Of a stretch of 41,794 bases of DNA, positions 17,066 to 26,112 are shown in pieces (within the stretch, counting starts at the first letter, position 1; every line of letters begins with the position of its first letter). The DNA is taken from assembly GCA_003480425.1 (NCBI GenBank), contig QUJA01000024.1, forward strand, positions 1 through 41,794, in the 5' to 3' direction. The notes under the pieces are model-generated. The model was not told the DNA's origin. It was given only the letters and a program-made list of their open reading frames with translations, and searched no databases. The DNA is from Firmicutes bacterium AM31-12AC. GTDB lineage: Bacteria; Bacillota; Clostridia; Lachnospirales; Lachnospiraceae. Made by a program: the position numbers and the translations under genes.

Positions 17066-17935
17066 TTAATGGCATAAATGACATGCTTCGCATGCTGATG
17101 GTGTTGCAGCACAACCACCCAAAGCCGTTTCCCTTAGTTCTGCCGGAAGCCGTTTTCCAACCTTATACATTGCCTCGAGCATCTCATCGAAAGGAATGAG
17201 CTGTGGTACACCTGCAAGGGTCATTTCTGTAGCAATAAGTGCATTGGCAACTCCTGCTGCATTACGATTCTGGCACGGATATTCTACAAGTCCTCCGACA
17301 GGATCACAGACCAGACCTAACATATTCATAAGAACTGTAGATGCTGCGTCCAGACATTGTTTTGGCGTCCCGTCCATTAATTCAACTGCTGCTGAAGCAG
17401 CCATAGCTGATGCGATCCCGACCTCTGCCTGACAGCCGCCGACAGCACCTGCAACCGTTGCATTTCGCATGGCAAGGTAACCGACGGCACCTGCATTAAA
17501 CAAAGCCTGACGAATTGCTTCGTCTGATATTTCATATACTTTTTGAAATGCCAGAAGAAGTCCCGGAACAATACCTGCGGATCCGGCAGTAGGGGATGCA
17601 ACGATCAGGCCCATAGACGCATTTGTCTCTAATGTTGCCATGGCATAGATCATCGCTTTTTCCAATAGTTCTCCACAAAGGCCTCTCCCACTTGCAAAGT
17701 GTTCTGAGAGTTTTTTTGATTCTCCTCCGATAAGACCTCCCATTGATCTGATTGGGTGTTGTATAGGAGAACATGCTGCCTCCTTCATAATCTCAAGGAC
17801 ACGAGCCATTTTTTTATCTGTTTCCGCAGCATCACGTTCTCCAACCTGAATTTCCCTTTGACGCATAATCTCGGAGATTGGTAAATTTTGTTCTTCGCAT
17901 AATCTAAGAAGCTCTTTTGCATTTTTAAAGTCCAT
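17066..17935 (-). CDS. sdaAA: L-serine dehydratase, iron-sulfur-dependent, alpha subunit
   Basis: A 289-residue alpha subunit of the [4Fe-4S] enzyme that deaminates L-serine to pyruvate and ammonia. Cluster cysteines and surrounding motifs are visible (GGCQAEVGIASAMAA, CDPVGGLVEYPCQNRN, GGCAATPSAC). The usual Firmicute arrangement of separate beta and alpha chains is kept, with the beta-chain gene 23 nt upstream. CAAGGAG precedes the ATG. The C-terminus ends in a cysteine/histidine-rich CEACHLCH. Together they give the cell a route from serine to pyruvate. Confidence 0.94.
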   Translation of the reverse strand: MDFKNAKELLRLCEEQNLPISEIMRQREIQVGERDAAETDKKMARVLEIMKEAACSPIQHPIRSMGGLIGGESKKLSEHFASGRGLCGELLEKAMIYAMATLETNASMGLIVASPTAGSAGIVPGLLLAFQKVYEISDEAIRQALFNAGAVGYLAMRNATVAGAVGGCQAEVGIASAMAASAAVELMDGTPKQCLDAASTVLMNMLGLVCDPVGGLVEYPCQNRNAAGVANALIATEMTLAGVPQLIPFDEMLEAMYKVGKRLPAELRETALGGCAATPSACEACHLCH

Positions 17936-17958
17936 ATTTTTATTCTCCTTGATTTGTA

Positions 17959-18627
17959 TTACATCTGTACAACCATAACATCTTGTACATGTTTATTCTG
18001 CCGGATCGTATCTGCAATATCTTCCGGAAGTATACCGTCTGATTCCACAATCGTATATGCGGTATGACCTTTAGACTCACGGAAAAGTCTCATAAAAGCA
18101 ATATTCACCTGTCTGTCACTGAGACATTTTGTAATATAAGCAACTACTCCCGGAACATCCTTCTGGATAACAATAGCTGCACTGTACTCACCTGTGAAAT
18201 CTACATCGACTTGATTAATTTGGGAAATGCGGACTTTCCCGCCGCCGAGTGATTCGCCTCGGATTGTCATTTGCTGACCTGCCTGATTCAACATAATGAT
18301 ATCCACTGTATTTGGGTAAATATCGGTTTCTTCTTCGTTAGGTGTAAATACATATTCCAACCCTTTTTCTGTTGCTATTTCAAACGAATTGCGGATACGC
18401 ATATCATCTGTAGAAAATCCCATAATCCCTCCGAGAAGTGCACGATCCGTACCATGTCCTTGATAAGTTTTTGCAAATGATCCATAAAGGATAAATTCAA
18501 TACGCTTTAAGGGACCTGTTATCATTTTTTGAGCAAGAAATGCAATACGTGCAGCACCTGCTGTATGTGAACTGGAAGGTCCGATCATATTTGGCCCCAT
18601 AACATCAAACACGCTGATAAAAGACAT
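17959..18627 (-). CDS. sdaAB: L-serine dehydratase, iron-sulfur-dependent, beta subunit
   Basis: A 222-residue beta subunit. The N-terminal block FDVMGPNMIGPSSSHTAGA holds the serine-rich loop of the active site, and the C-terminal 70 residues form an ACT-like domain (GVVAYITKCLSDRQVNIAFM). The start at 18627 is supported by AGGAGG 7 nt upstream; upstream extension would cross an 11-bp palindrome. First gene of the sdaAB-sdaAA-aldo/keto reductase operon, divergent from feoB. Confidence 0.93.
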   Translation of the reverse strand: MSFISVFDVMGPNMIGPSSSHTAGAARIAFLAQKMITGPLKRIEFILYGSFAKTYQGHGTDRALLGGIMGFSTDDMRIRNSFEIATEKGLEYVFTPNEEETDIYPNTVDIIMLNQAGQQMTIRGESLGGGKVRISQINQVDVDFTGEYSAAIVIQKDVPGVVAYITKCLSDRQVNIAFMRLFRESKGHTAYTIVESDGILPEDIADTIRQNKHVQDVMVVQM

Positions 18628-18640
18628 CTTTATGCCTCCT

Positions 18641-18669
18641 GTAAAATTTTTATTTATAAAAAATTTTAC
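18641..18669. promoter_or_regulatory. 11-bp perfect inverted repeat in sdaAB leader
   Basis: GTAAAATTTTT (18641-18651) and AAAAATTTTAC (18659-18669) are exact complements around a 7-nt AT loop, placed immediately upstream of the sdaAB ribosome site. It may be an operator or an RNA hairpin that affects translation. Confidence 0.45.
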
Positions 18670-18755
18670 CATAAATATGATTTAAAACAAGGTCGTTCTA
18701 ATAAGTAAAAAAATAAAATATAAGAATATAAATGAGAAAAATTATCAAAAATCAG

Positions 18756-18783
18756 TTCACTTTTAGAAAAAAGATGATATAAT
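18756..18783 (+). promoter_or_regulatory. Promoter for feoB
   Basis: TTCACT (18756-18761), 16-nt spacer, perfect TATAAT (18778-18783), 51 nt before the ATG. No convincing Fur box was seen around it. Confidence 0.45.
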
Positions 18784-18833
18784 TGAGAAAAAGTTAACAA
18801 CAACTAACTAAAATAAAAGGATGAACATAAGAC

Positions 18834-21170
18834 ATGACATTAAAAGAACTAGAAATTGGTAAGAGCGCAGTCATTAACAATGTCGGCGGCGAGGGTGCGC
18901 TTCGTCAGCATTTCCTCGATATGGGAATGATTCCTGGAGCTGAAGTAACCGTAGTAAAGCTGGCTCCGATGGGAGACCCGATGGAACTTCAGATTCATGG
19001 CTATGAGCTGACACTTCGACTTGCAGAGGCGGCTCAAATAGAAATTGAAGAAATCAAAGAAAGAAGTCAGAAGCATAAACGAATTGAAAGTGTTAAAGAT
19101 TCAGCACACCCTGGACTTGGCGAAGAAGGAAAATACCATTCCAAAGAAGATGAAAATCCATTACCCGACGGCACAATGCTGACTTATGCATTAGTTGGAA
19201 ATCAGAATTGTGGAAAGACAACACTGTTTAATCAACTGACCGGTTCTAACCAGCATGTAGGAAACTTCCCAGGGGTAACAGTAGATCGAAAGTCCGGTTC
19301 CATAAAAGGATATCCAAATACAGAAGTTACCGATTTACCTGGAATTTATTCCATGTCCCCATACAGCAGTGAAGAAATTGTTTCCCGCAATTTTGTATTG
19401 GATGAAAAACCGAAGGCAATTATTAATATTTTGGATGCCACAAATATTGAACGAAATTTATATCTAACAATGCAGTTGCTTGAAATGGACATTCCTATGG
19501 TTGTCGCATTAAATATGATGGATGAAGTAATCGGAAATCAAGGTGCGATCGATGTCAATGGAATGGAAGCCTTATTAGGTGTCCCTGTAGTTCCTATTTC
19601 AGCCGCCAAAAATGAGGGTGTAAATGAGTTGATAAAGCATGCGATCCATATTGCAAAATATCAGGAGCATCCGCTTAGACAGGATTTCTGTGATAAGACA
19701 GACCATGATGGCTCTGTGCATCGATGTATTCATGCAGTCATTCATTTGATTGAAGATCATGCCGAAGCCGCAAATATTCCTGTACGTTTTGCGGCAACAA
19801 AAGCAATCGAGGGTGATCCTCTGATTTTGGAAAAGTTAAAATTAGACCAAAACGAAACTGAAATGTTGGAACATATCGTTCAACAAATGGAAACTGAGCG
19901 TGAAGTAGACAGATGTGCAGCGATTGCTGATATGCGATTTGACTTTATTGAGCGTTTGTGCGAACAGACTGTTATAAAACCTAAAGAAAGCAAAGAACGT
20001 ATACGAAGTGAAAAAATTGACCGTATCCTAACTGGAAAATATACAGCGATTCCTTGTTTTATCGGAATCATGGTACTTGTATTTTACTTGACATTTAACG
20101 TAATCGGTGCATGGCTGCAAGGAATATTGGAGCTTGGTATTAACAAAATTTCAGCTCTTGTAGATGCAGCATTAACTGCAGGCCATGTCAATAATGCAAT
20201 CCACAGCCTTGTAATCGATGGAATCTTTACAGGTGTTGGAAGCGTACTAAGTTTCCTTCCGATCATTGTAACCTTGTTCTTCTTCCTTTCTTTAATGGAA
20301 GACAGTGGCTATATAGCACGTGTTGCATTTGTAATGGACAAATTATTGCGTAAAATCGGACTTTCTGGACGAAGCATTGTACCAATGCTTATCGGCTTTG
20401 GCTGTACAGTTCCGGCAGTTATGGCAACTCGTACATTAACAAGTGAGCGTGATCGTAAAATGACGATTTTGCTGACTCCTTTCATGAGCTGTACTGCGAA
20501 ATTGCCAATTTATTCCTTTTTTGTAAGCGTATTTTTCCCAGGAAAAGGTGGATTTATCATGGCCGGCTTATATCTGTTAGGCATTGTAGTCGGAATCCTG
20601 ATAGCACTTTTATACAATGGAACATTATTTAAAGGAGAACCGGTTCCGTTTGTAATGGAGCTGCCAAATTACCGCTTACCAGGAGCAAAAAACGTAATGC
20701 AATTATTATGGGAAAAAGCAAAAGATTTCCTACAGCGCGCATTTACTGTAATCTTGTTGGCAACAATTGTCGTATGGTTCCTGCAAAGCTTTAACGTTCA
20801 CTTGAATCTTGTAAATGATTCTGCAGACAGTATGCTGGCGATTATCGCCGGATGGCTTGTACCATTATTCAAACCGCTCGGCATGGGAGATTGGCGCATT
20901 TGTACTGCATTAATCAGCGGATTTATGGCCAAAGAAAGTGTTGTATCAACATTAGGTGTATTGTTCGGAGGAAGTATTAGCACAGTATTATCGTCAGCAA
21001 CTGCTGCCTCCATCCTTGTATTCAGTCTGTTGTATACACCATGTGTAGCCGCAATTGCTTCTGTCAAAAGAGAACTTGGCAGCAGATGGGCAGTCGGCGT
21101 TGTAATCTGGCAGTGTGTAATTGCCTGGGTTGCCGCATGGATCATACATGTGATTGGAATGGTAATTTAG
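18834..21170 (+). CDS. feoB: FeoA-FeoB fusion ferrous iron transporter
   Basis: A 778-residue fusion. Residues 1-75 are a FeoA SH3-like domain (QHFLDMGMIPGAEVTVV). A charged linker leads to the FeoB G domain (G1 GNQNCGKT at about 121-128, GVTV switch I, G3 DLPG, NMMDE as G4) and a helical GDI region. The C-terminal membrane domain (from about 400) has two Gate motifs (VMDKLLRKIGLSGRSIVPMLIGFGCTVPA-type region and MSCTAKLPIYSFF). It imports Fe2+ across the cytoplasmic membrane. AAAGGAT lies upstream with a rather long spacing. It is monocistronic: a 38-bp-stem hairpin follows and the next gene is convergent. Confidence 0.95.
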   Translation: MTLKELEIGKSAVINNVGGEGALRQHFLDMGMIPGAEVTVVKLAPMGDPMELQIHGYELTLRLAEAAQIEIEEIKERSQKHKRIESVKDSAHPGLGEEGKYHSKEDENPLPDGTMLTYALVGNQNCGKTTLFNQLTGSNQHVGNFPGVTVDRKSGSIKGYPNTEVTDLPGIYSMSPYSSEEIVSRNFVLDEKPKAIINILDATNIERNLYLTMQLLEMDIPMVVALNMMDEVIGNQGAIDVNGMEALLGVPVVPISAAKNEGVNELIKHAIHIAKYQEHPLRQDFCDKTDHDGSVHRCIHAVIHLIEDHAEAANIPVRFAATKAIEGDPLILEKLKLDQNETEMLEHIVQQMETEREVDRCAAIADMRFDFIERLCEQTVIKPKESKERIRSEKIDRILTGKYTAIPCFIGIMVLVFYLTFNVIGAWLQGILELGINKISALVDAALTAGHVNNAIHSLVIDGIFTGVGSVLSFLPIIVTLFFFLSLMEDSGYIARVAFVMDKLLRKIGLSGRSIVPMLIGFGCTVPAVMATRTLTSERDRKMTILLTPFMSCTAKLPIYSFFVSVFFPGKGGFIMAGLYLLGIVVGILIALLYNGTLFKGEPVPFVMELPNYRLPGAKNVMQLLWEKAKDFLQRAFTVILLATIVVWFLQSFNVHLNLVNDSADSMLAIIAGWLVPLFKPLGMGDWRICTALISGFMAKESVVSTLGVLFGGSISTVLSSATAASILVFSLLYTPCVAAIASVKRELGSRWAVGVVIWQCVIAWVAAWIIHVIGMVI

Positions 21171-21188
21171 AGCCTGGAAGAACCATTT

Positions 21189-21290
21189 GGGGACGAGAGC
21201 CAGTTGGGGACGGGTTAATGGCTTTTGCTACGCAAAAAAGCCATTAAACCCCGTCCCCAACTGGCTCTCGTCCCCAACCGGCTCTCGAAC
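21189..21290. repeat. GGGGACG-type long inverted repeat (REP/MITE-like)
   Basis: Arms 21189-21214 and 21250-21275 are exact 26-nt complements (GGGGACGAGAGCC...GGGGACGGG). They are extended by 12 more pairs (21215-21226/21236-21247) around a short loop, with a 2-nt bulge. The right arm is followed by a near-copy of its own last part (CCCCAAC[T/C]GGCTCTCG), which ends exactly at the stop of the convergent SGNH gene. The composition is far richer in G and C than its flanks. GGGGACG words of this kind recur as intergenic repeats in many Firmicute genomes as I recall. It may end both convergent transcripts. Confidence 0.75.
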
Positions 21291-21962
21291 TTATAGATAC
21301 TTCTTAAGATTTTCTAAAACACACCTATACGCATTTGCATACATATGTACACCTTCTATCGTATACTCCTCTTTTAAATTTCCATTTGCATCTGTCAATC
21401 CATTATTCACATCGATATATGTATAGCCAAATTTATCGGCCAGTTTTTTGACTTCTTCGTTAGCTATCGGTATATTTGTATTATTTCGATTTTTAAACAT
21501 CGTTCTACCCCATTCCCCCTCTGGCAACGGAGCATCCTCTTTAACAGGATAATATGCCATCATATACACCTGTGTTTCTGGCAATTTTTCTTTAATTTGC
21601 ACCAGGATCTTCTCATAATTTGTCATGGTATGTGTAAGTGCTTCCTCAAAAGAAATCGACGGATTACTAATATCATTTGTTCCAATATTAATAAAAATCT
21701 TAGACGGCTCTGTACCAAACACCTGAACATCCATGTTTTCTAACATATCATCTGTTGTGAACCCGCTAACTCCGCGGTTGTAAATAATATAATCCATTTT
21801 CTCAGTCATTAACAATTCGTTTATCGGAAACTGTTCCATCAATGATGACCCTGTAAAAAGGATTTGTCCCTTTATAACCGTTTCATTTAAAATACGATAT
21901 TTGTCAATTTTTTCTTTCTGCTCCTTTGCAAAAAAACCTTGAATCACATCTAACTCACTCAT
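21291..21962 (-). CDS. SGNH/GDSL-family hydrolase
   Basis: A 223-residue serine esterase-like protein. Block I is FTGSSLMEQF (Ser in place of the usual GDS Asp-Ser order), block II NRGVSGFTT (Gly), block III INIGTNDI (Asn), and block V IEGVHMY with the catalytic His. The usual Asp two residues before Val-His is Glu here. No signal peptide is visible, so it is probably cytoplasmic. The start overlaps the last codons of the MATE gene by 8 nt, so expression is coupled. Substrate unknown; such enzymes deacetylate sugars or act as lysophospholipases. Confidence 0.85.
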   Translation of the reverse strand: MSELDVIQGFFAKEQKEKIDKYRILNETVIKGQILFTGSSLMEQFPINELLMTEKMDYIIYNRGVSGFTTDDMLENMDVQVFGTEPSKIFINIGTNDISNPSISFEEALTHTMTNYEKILVQIKEKLPETQVYMMAYYPVKEDAPLPEGEWGRTMFKNRNNTNIPIANEEVKKLADKFGYTYIDVNNGLTDANGNLKEEYTIEGVHMYANAYRCVLENLKKYL

Positions 21963-23328
21963 AATTTTCCTCCTTCATTTTCTTTAACTCCGGCATCACA
22001 ATTGCCAGCATTGTAATAAAACACAAACTTCCTCCAATTACATTTGATATCGGTTCTGCTAAAAACACACCTCTTGTTCCCATGCGAAATGTATATGGAA
22101 ACAAATATGTTAATGGCACGACTATAAATACTTTTCTAAGTAACGAAAAGAAGATTGCCTGTTTCTTTTTATTTAATGATTTAAATACCGTCTGTCCAAT
22201 ATATTGCAGATCCATAAATATAAATGCTGCAAAATACAACTTCAATGCTTCTACGGCATCTACCAGTAATTCTTTATCCGAACTGAAAATTCCGATTAAA
22301 AATTCCGGTACGAAAATAATCACACTCCACATGATTGCCGTATAAATAAGAATCATACAAGTCATTACTCTAATTGCTTTTCTAACACGTTTTGGACGCT
22401 GTGCTCCATAATTGTAGCTTAAAATTGGAGAGGTTCCTTCATTCATAGCATAAATCGGTGTCTCTACCATCTGCCGGATGCTTGATACAATTGTCATCAC
22501 TGATATATAAACATCTCCCCCGATACCCGACAGCACACTGTTGCAACATATTGTTACTAAACTATTTGTCAGCTGCATAATAAATCCTGCACTACCAAGA
22601 CTCACGATATTTTTTGCATCTGCTCCACATACTTTCCATTCTGCCTTGGAGAGCATTCGAACTTTTAGCTCCGATTTCTTTCTTAAAAAATAAAATACAT
22701 ATGCTGCTGATAAAGTCTGTGAAATAATCGTTGCAATTGCAGCTCCTTGTATTCCTAAATGCAATCCAAATATAAATAATGGATCCAAAATTAAATTGGC
22801 AACTGCTCCAATTGTTACAGACAGCATGCCTGATGTAGCATAACCTTGTGCATTAATAAACGGATTCATCCCTGTTGCAATCATGGATGGTACTGTTCCT
22901 ATCAGATAAATCATCATATATGGATACGCATAAGATAACCCTTCCTCTGATGCACCAAATAATACCAGTATCGGACTTGCAAACAACATGCCGATTACCA
23001 TCAATACCACTCCACAAATGCACATCATTGAAAATGATGTATTCATAATTGTTTCAGCCTTTTTTGTATCTCCTTTTCCTCTATTAATAGAAAATAAAGG
23101 GGCACCGCCACTTCCGAACAAGTTACTGAATGCTGTGATAATCACAATAATTGGAAAACATAAGCCCACCGCTCCAAGTGCTGTTGTTCCGACTTCCGGA
23201 ATTCTGGCAATGTAAATTCGATCCACGATATTATACAAAAGACTCAATATCTGTGCCACTAGCATCGGTAATGCCGCACCTAAAATATTTCCTGTAATTG
23301 TTCCGTGTTCAAAATCAATTCGTTTCAT
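21955..23328 (-). CDS. MATE family efflux transporter
   Basis: A 457-residue, 12-helix multidrug/toxin exporter driven by Na+ or H+. MATE hallmarks: N-terminal GNILGAALPMLVAQ, MNPFINAQGYA in the first half, and a matching NEGTSPILSYNYGAQ in the second half. AAGGA precedes the ATG. An extended -10 (TGTTATACT, minus strand, 23366-23374) lies about 38 nt upstream. A LysR-type regulator is divergently transcribed from the same intergenic region and is the likely controller. Substrate unknown. Confidence 0.93.
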   Translation of the reverse strand: MKRIDFEHGTITGNILGAALPMLVAQILSLLYNIVDRIYIARIPEVGTTALGAVGLCFPIIVIITAFSNLFGSGGAPLFSINRGKGDTKKAETIMNTSFSMMCICGVVLMVIGMLFASPILVLFGASEEGLSYAYPYMMIYLIGTVPSMIATGMNPFINAQGYATSGMLSVTIGAVANLILDPLFIFGLHLGIQGAAIATIISQTLSAAYVFYFLRKKSELKVRMLSKAEWKVCGADAKNIVSLGSAGFIMQLTNSLVTICCNSVLSGIGGDVYISVMTIVSSIRQMVETPIYAMNEGTSPILSYNYGAQRPKRVRKAIRVMTCMILIYTAIMWSVIIFVPEFLIGIFSSDKELLVDAVEALKLYFAAFIFMDLQYIGQTVFKSLNKKKQAIFFSLLRKVFIVVPLTYLFPYTFRMGTRGVFLAEPISNVIGGSLCFITMLAIVMPELKKMKEENYE

Positions 23329-23395
23329 ACTTTCATTCCTTTTTTGCTTTCTTTCCTTGACTCCAAGTATAACACAGATTAAAATATATAAAAAA

Positions 23396-23421
23396 TATTG
23401 TTTTTATATAGCAATACAATA
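23396..23421. promoter_or_regulatory. Inverted repeat between MATE and LysR genes
   Basis: TATTGT (23396-23401) and ACAATA (23416-23421) are complementary half-sites 14 nt apart, in the divergent intergenic region. This fits a LysR-type binding site overlapping both promoters. Confidence 0.4.
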
Positions 23422-23457
23422 ATATTTATATATCTTTTTTCAATAGGAGAAAATTAT

Positions 23458-24300
23458 ATGGAAATCAAACAATTAGAATACTTTCATGCAATTGTAAACG
23501 AGGGAAATGTCAGTGCTGCCGCCAGAGCTCTGCACATGACACAACCACCATTAAGCTACCAGATGAAAATGCTGGAAGAAGAATTACAAGTACAGCTTTT
23601 TATCAGAGGTACAAAAAGAATTACTCTAACCGAAGCCGGTAAAGTGCTCTATGCCAGAGCCACCAGTCTGCTTACTATGACGGATATTACCAAACGTGAA
23701 GTAATTAAGGCAAGCCAGTCTGCTACTCTCCATATTGGTCTGACACCTTCCAGTGTTTCCATTATGTCTGATTACTTAGTTCGATTTGCTTCAAAATATC
23801 CTGATATTCACTTTGATATACATGAAGGTTCTACATTCGCTTTAAAAAATGAATTAGAAAATGGCCTGGTAGATATTACAACACTTAGAACACCGATTGT
23901 GTTAAATGAATGCAACACCAGCGTTTTACTACAGGAGAATTTAGTAGCAATGGCAATCCCTGGCTTTTTTGATATTGGATATACAAATATTTCATTAAAA
24001 GAACTATCACAAAAATCCTTGATACTTTCTCATCGCTATCGCAAATATATTATATCTGCTTTTGAAGATAATGGATTAACTTGTGACATATACTGCGAAT
24101 GTGAAGATGCCAGAACCGCCATAACTTTGGCCGAACATGGTTTAGGGGTTGCCATCCTCCCTTCTTCCATGAGAGAACTCAACCCCTGTCTTTATGCTTA
24201 TTCTATTAAGGATACGAACCTCTCGACAGAAATTCTCCTTGCCTGGAGAGATGAGCGAATTCCGATTGAGGTAGAAAAATTTTTATCTGAATTAAAATAA
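23458..24300 (+). CDS. LysR-family transcriptional regulator (next to MATE gene)
   Basis: A 280-residue regulator. The N-terminal helix-turn-helix reads QLEYFHAIVNEGNVSAAARA, then LHMTQPPLSYQMKMLEEEL. The rest is a periplasmic-binding-protein-like effector domain (about 90-280). The start at 23458 is chosen because AATAGGAG lies 8 nt upstream and homology begins there. Divergent from the MATE gene, which it probably controls together with itself. Confidence 0.92.
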   Translation: MEIKQLEYFHAIVNEGNVSAAARALHMTQPPLSYQMKMLEEELQVQLFIRGTKRITLTEAGKVLYARATSLLTMTDITKREVIKASQSATLHIGLTPSSVSIMSDYLVRFASKYPDIHFDIHEGSTFALKNELENGLVDITTLRTPIVLNECNTSVLLQENLVAMAIPGFFDIGYTNISLKELSQKSLILSHRYRKYIISAFEDNGLTCDIYCECEDARTAITLAEHGLGVAILPSSMRELNPCLYAYSIKDTNLSTEILLAWRDERIPIEVEKFLSELK

Positions 24301-24301
24301 C

Positions 24302-24451
24302 TTACAATTTCACGTCATTATGTTTTAAAATTTCTTTCACTTTTTCTTCTGTCATATCTGTAATCTTTGCAATTTCTACAAGAGGGTATCCTGAATTGCT
24401 CATATTTAATATGATTTTTCTTTTACCCTCCTGTAAAAGAAACTCTATTCT
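24302..24451 (-). pseudogene. Possible C-terminal remnant of a Rpn/PD-(D/E)XK nuclease
   Basis: The minus-strand frame reads EGKRKIILNMSNSGYPLVEI and then AKITDMTEEKVKEIL. This resembles the tail repeat of recombination-promoting nuclease/putative transposase proteins (EGKxE...G.s.eeIa.iT.ls.eeIe.L). No nuclease core precedes it: upstream the frame runs into the promoter of the divergent membrane-protein gene. It may also be a small functional ORF (ATG at 24403, 33 residues) or chance. Confidence 0.3.
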
Positions 24452-24469
24452 GTATTTGCACGACTGTGT

Positions 24470-24475
24470 TATAAT
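24470..24475 (+). promoter_or_regulatory. Extended -10 promoter for membrane protein gene
   Basis: TATAAT at 24470-24475 preceded by TG one base upstream (TGTTATAAT). No good -35 box. It is 22 nt from the start codon. Confidence 0.45.
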
Positions 24476-24497
24476 ATTCGCGAAAGGTGGAATTTTC

Positions 24498-25283
24498 ATG
24501 AATACATACTATGCTACACATTATTTTAATTTCAAAAATATTGGAGTCTACCTGCTAGCTTCTCTTCTGGGACTTATCATTGTAATTACAATTGTCCTAT
24601 GCATTGCTAAATTGCAAATGCATAAAAAGTTGCAAGATGATTCTTTAACTACTCGTAAAATACGTCGTTTAAATCGCGAACATCAGGCGAAAGAGCTCAC
24701 TATTATCGAAAGTTTTTTTGAAATGGTATTTGCCAGCACTTCAATTCTCATCTTTTTATCATTATACTATATTCTTGATGAGCGAATTCCTGCAGTCTCT
24801 GTGTATTGGGAAAAATACCAGGATTTATTGTTGTTGCTGTTTCTCTGCTTCTCTGTCATCCTAAACGGATGGCTTGATATTGTACTTGTTCCTCTGGAAG
24901 AACTTGATTCCGATCAGAAGGCTTCCATACGTCTGGTTTCAACCTTCTATATTATATTGATTTTGCTATACATCAAATTCATTTACAATGATGATAACTA
25001 TGATTCACTCATGATGTATTTTATTACACTCGCAGTCGGTCGTTTTATATACTTCGATTTTACAATGCACGATTTTTTAAGTACGATACATGGTTTTGTC
25101 CAACAACTTCCTCTACTGATATTAATGGGAGCATATTCTGGTTTCATTTGCTGGTTCGGGTTTTACAGTGGATTCCTACTCACATCAAATGGAGTAATTG
25201 TCAGTACTTTACTGGCACATTTATTTATGATCTGTTCTATCTATATTTTAGATAAAACAAAAGTTTTCCGACTCCTCTTGTAA
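24498..25283 (+). CDS. Integral membrane protein of unknown function
   Basis: I do not recognise this family. The 261-residue protein has an N-terminal transmembrane helix (about 16-37), a basic cytoplasmic segment (LTTRKIRRLNREHQAKEL, about 48-66), then about six further hydrophobic helices spread over 75-261. The loop RIPAVSVYWEKYQ and the segment LPLLILMGAYSGFICWFGFYSG stand out. It has no obvious enzymatic motif. The start at 24498 is supported by AAAGGTGG upstream. It is flanked by the LysR gene and ctc and seems monocistronic. Confidence 0.8.
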   Translation: MNTYYATHYFNFKNIGVYLLASLLGLIIVITIVLCIAKLQMHKKLQDDSLTTRKIRRLNREHQAKELTIIESFFEMVFASTSILIFLSLYYILDERIPAVSVYWEKYQDLLLLLFLCFSVILNGWLDIVLVPLEELDSDQKASIRLVSTFYIILILLYIKFIYNDDNYDSLMMYFITLAVGRFIYFDFTMHDFLSTIHGFVQQLPLLILMGAYSGFICWFGFYSGFLLTSNGVIVSTLLAHLFMICSIYILDKTKVFRLLL

Positions 25284-25374
25284 GTTATTTTTAATTATTC
25301 ACAGAGTTCACAAAATCATATTTGATTTTTCACATTTTCTTCACAGTTTTCCACGTTTTTCTCTTGACACGCGG

Positions 25375-25383
25375 TGCTATAAT
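25375..25383 (+). promoter_or_regulatory. Extended -10 promoter for ctc/rplY
   Basis: TGCTATAAT (25375-25383), an extended -10. A perfect TTGACA at 25364-25369 is only 8 nt upstream and cannot be its -35 box. The leader to the start codon is about 90 nt. Confidence 0.5.
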
Positions 25384-25478
25384 AAAACTGTAACAAGGAA
25401 ATAGAACTTAACAAAACCTACTTATAGAAAAAAGTTGAAGGCTGCTAAGCGTGATTCAGTATTTGGAGGAAAAGATAA

Positions 25479-26069
25479 ATGAATACTTTAAAAGCTGAAA
25501 AAAGAAACATGACAACAAAAGCCAAAAAACTTAGACGCGAAGGATTTGTAACCGGTAATCTGTTCGGTCGCGAGATGACAGAATCCATTCCATTGCAGAT
25601 GGACAAACGTGCTGTTGACCAGCTTCTAAAAGACGAAGGAAAAGGTGGTCAGGTAATGCTCGAAGTTGACGGACAGACTTATGATGCACTTATTAAAGAG
25701 GTCGATTATAACCCATTGAAAGGTTATGTCGATGAGATTGATTTTCAGGCATTAGTAAGTAATGAAAAAGTTCACTCTACTGCTGAAGTACATCTGATTA
25801 ATCTTGAGAAACTTGCTGCCGGTGTTCCACAGCAGATGCTGCATGAGATTTCATTCAAGGCACTTCCTGCTGCACTGGTAGAAAAAGTTGAAGTTGATAT
25901 CGGAGACCTAAAGGTCGGCGATACGATTCGTGTATGCGATTTGCCAATTGCTCAGGACAAAGACGTCGATTTGATGACTGATGCTGAAGCTACTGTAGTT
26001 ACAATTACAGAGGTTCACGTATCTGCTGCCGATGCTGCTGAAGAAGCAGATGAAGAAGCTGCTGAATAA
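25479..26069 (+). CDS. ctc: Ribosomal protein bL25 / general stress protein Ctc
   Basis: A 196-residue two-domain bL25 of the TL5/Ctc type that binds 5S rRNA. The N-terminal bL25 domain (1-92) includes KKLRREGFVTGNLFGRE and HLIN. The C-terminal beta domain (about 98-180) includes GVPQQMLHEISFKALP and DIGDLKVGDTIRV, and the protein ends in an acidic alanine/glutamate-rich tail (AADAAEEADEEAAE). TTGGAGG precedes the ATG. The usual neighbour pth is absent. A bidirectional terminator follows. Confidence 0.92.
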   Translation: MNTLKAEKRNMTTKAKKLRREGFVTGNLFGREMTESIPLQMDKRAVDQLLKDEGKGGQVMLEVDGQTYDALIKEVDYNPLKGYVDEIDFQALVSNEKVHSTAEVHLINLEKLAAGVPQQMLHEISFKALPAALVEKVEVDIGDLKVGDTIRVCDLPIAQDKDVDLMTDAEATVVTITEVHVSAADAAEEADEEAAE

Positions 26070-26081
26070 TAAATACGAGAT

Positions 26082-26112
26082 TTAAGCGCAGGGTAATTTA
26101 TCCTGCGCTTAA
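26082..26112. terminator. Bidirectional terminator between ctc and LysR gene
   Basis: TTAAGCGCAGG (26082-26092) pairs perfectly with CCTGCGCTTAA (26102-26112) around a 9-nt loop. The right arm contains the stop codon of the convergent LysR gene. A T-rich stretch follows on the plus strand (ATATTTCTTT). Confidence 0.75.

Noticed and set aside
25364..25383. TTGACA at 25364 as -35 box of the ctc promoter
   Set aside because: Only 8 nt separate it from TATAAT, too short for a sigma-70 type promoter; the TG before TATAAT suggests an extended -10 instead.
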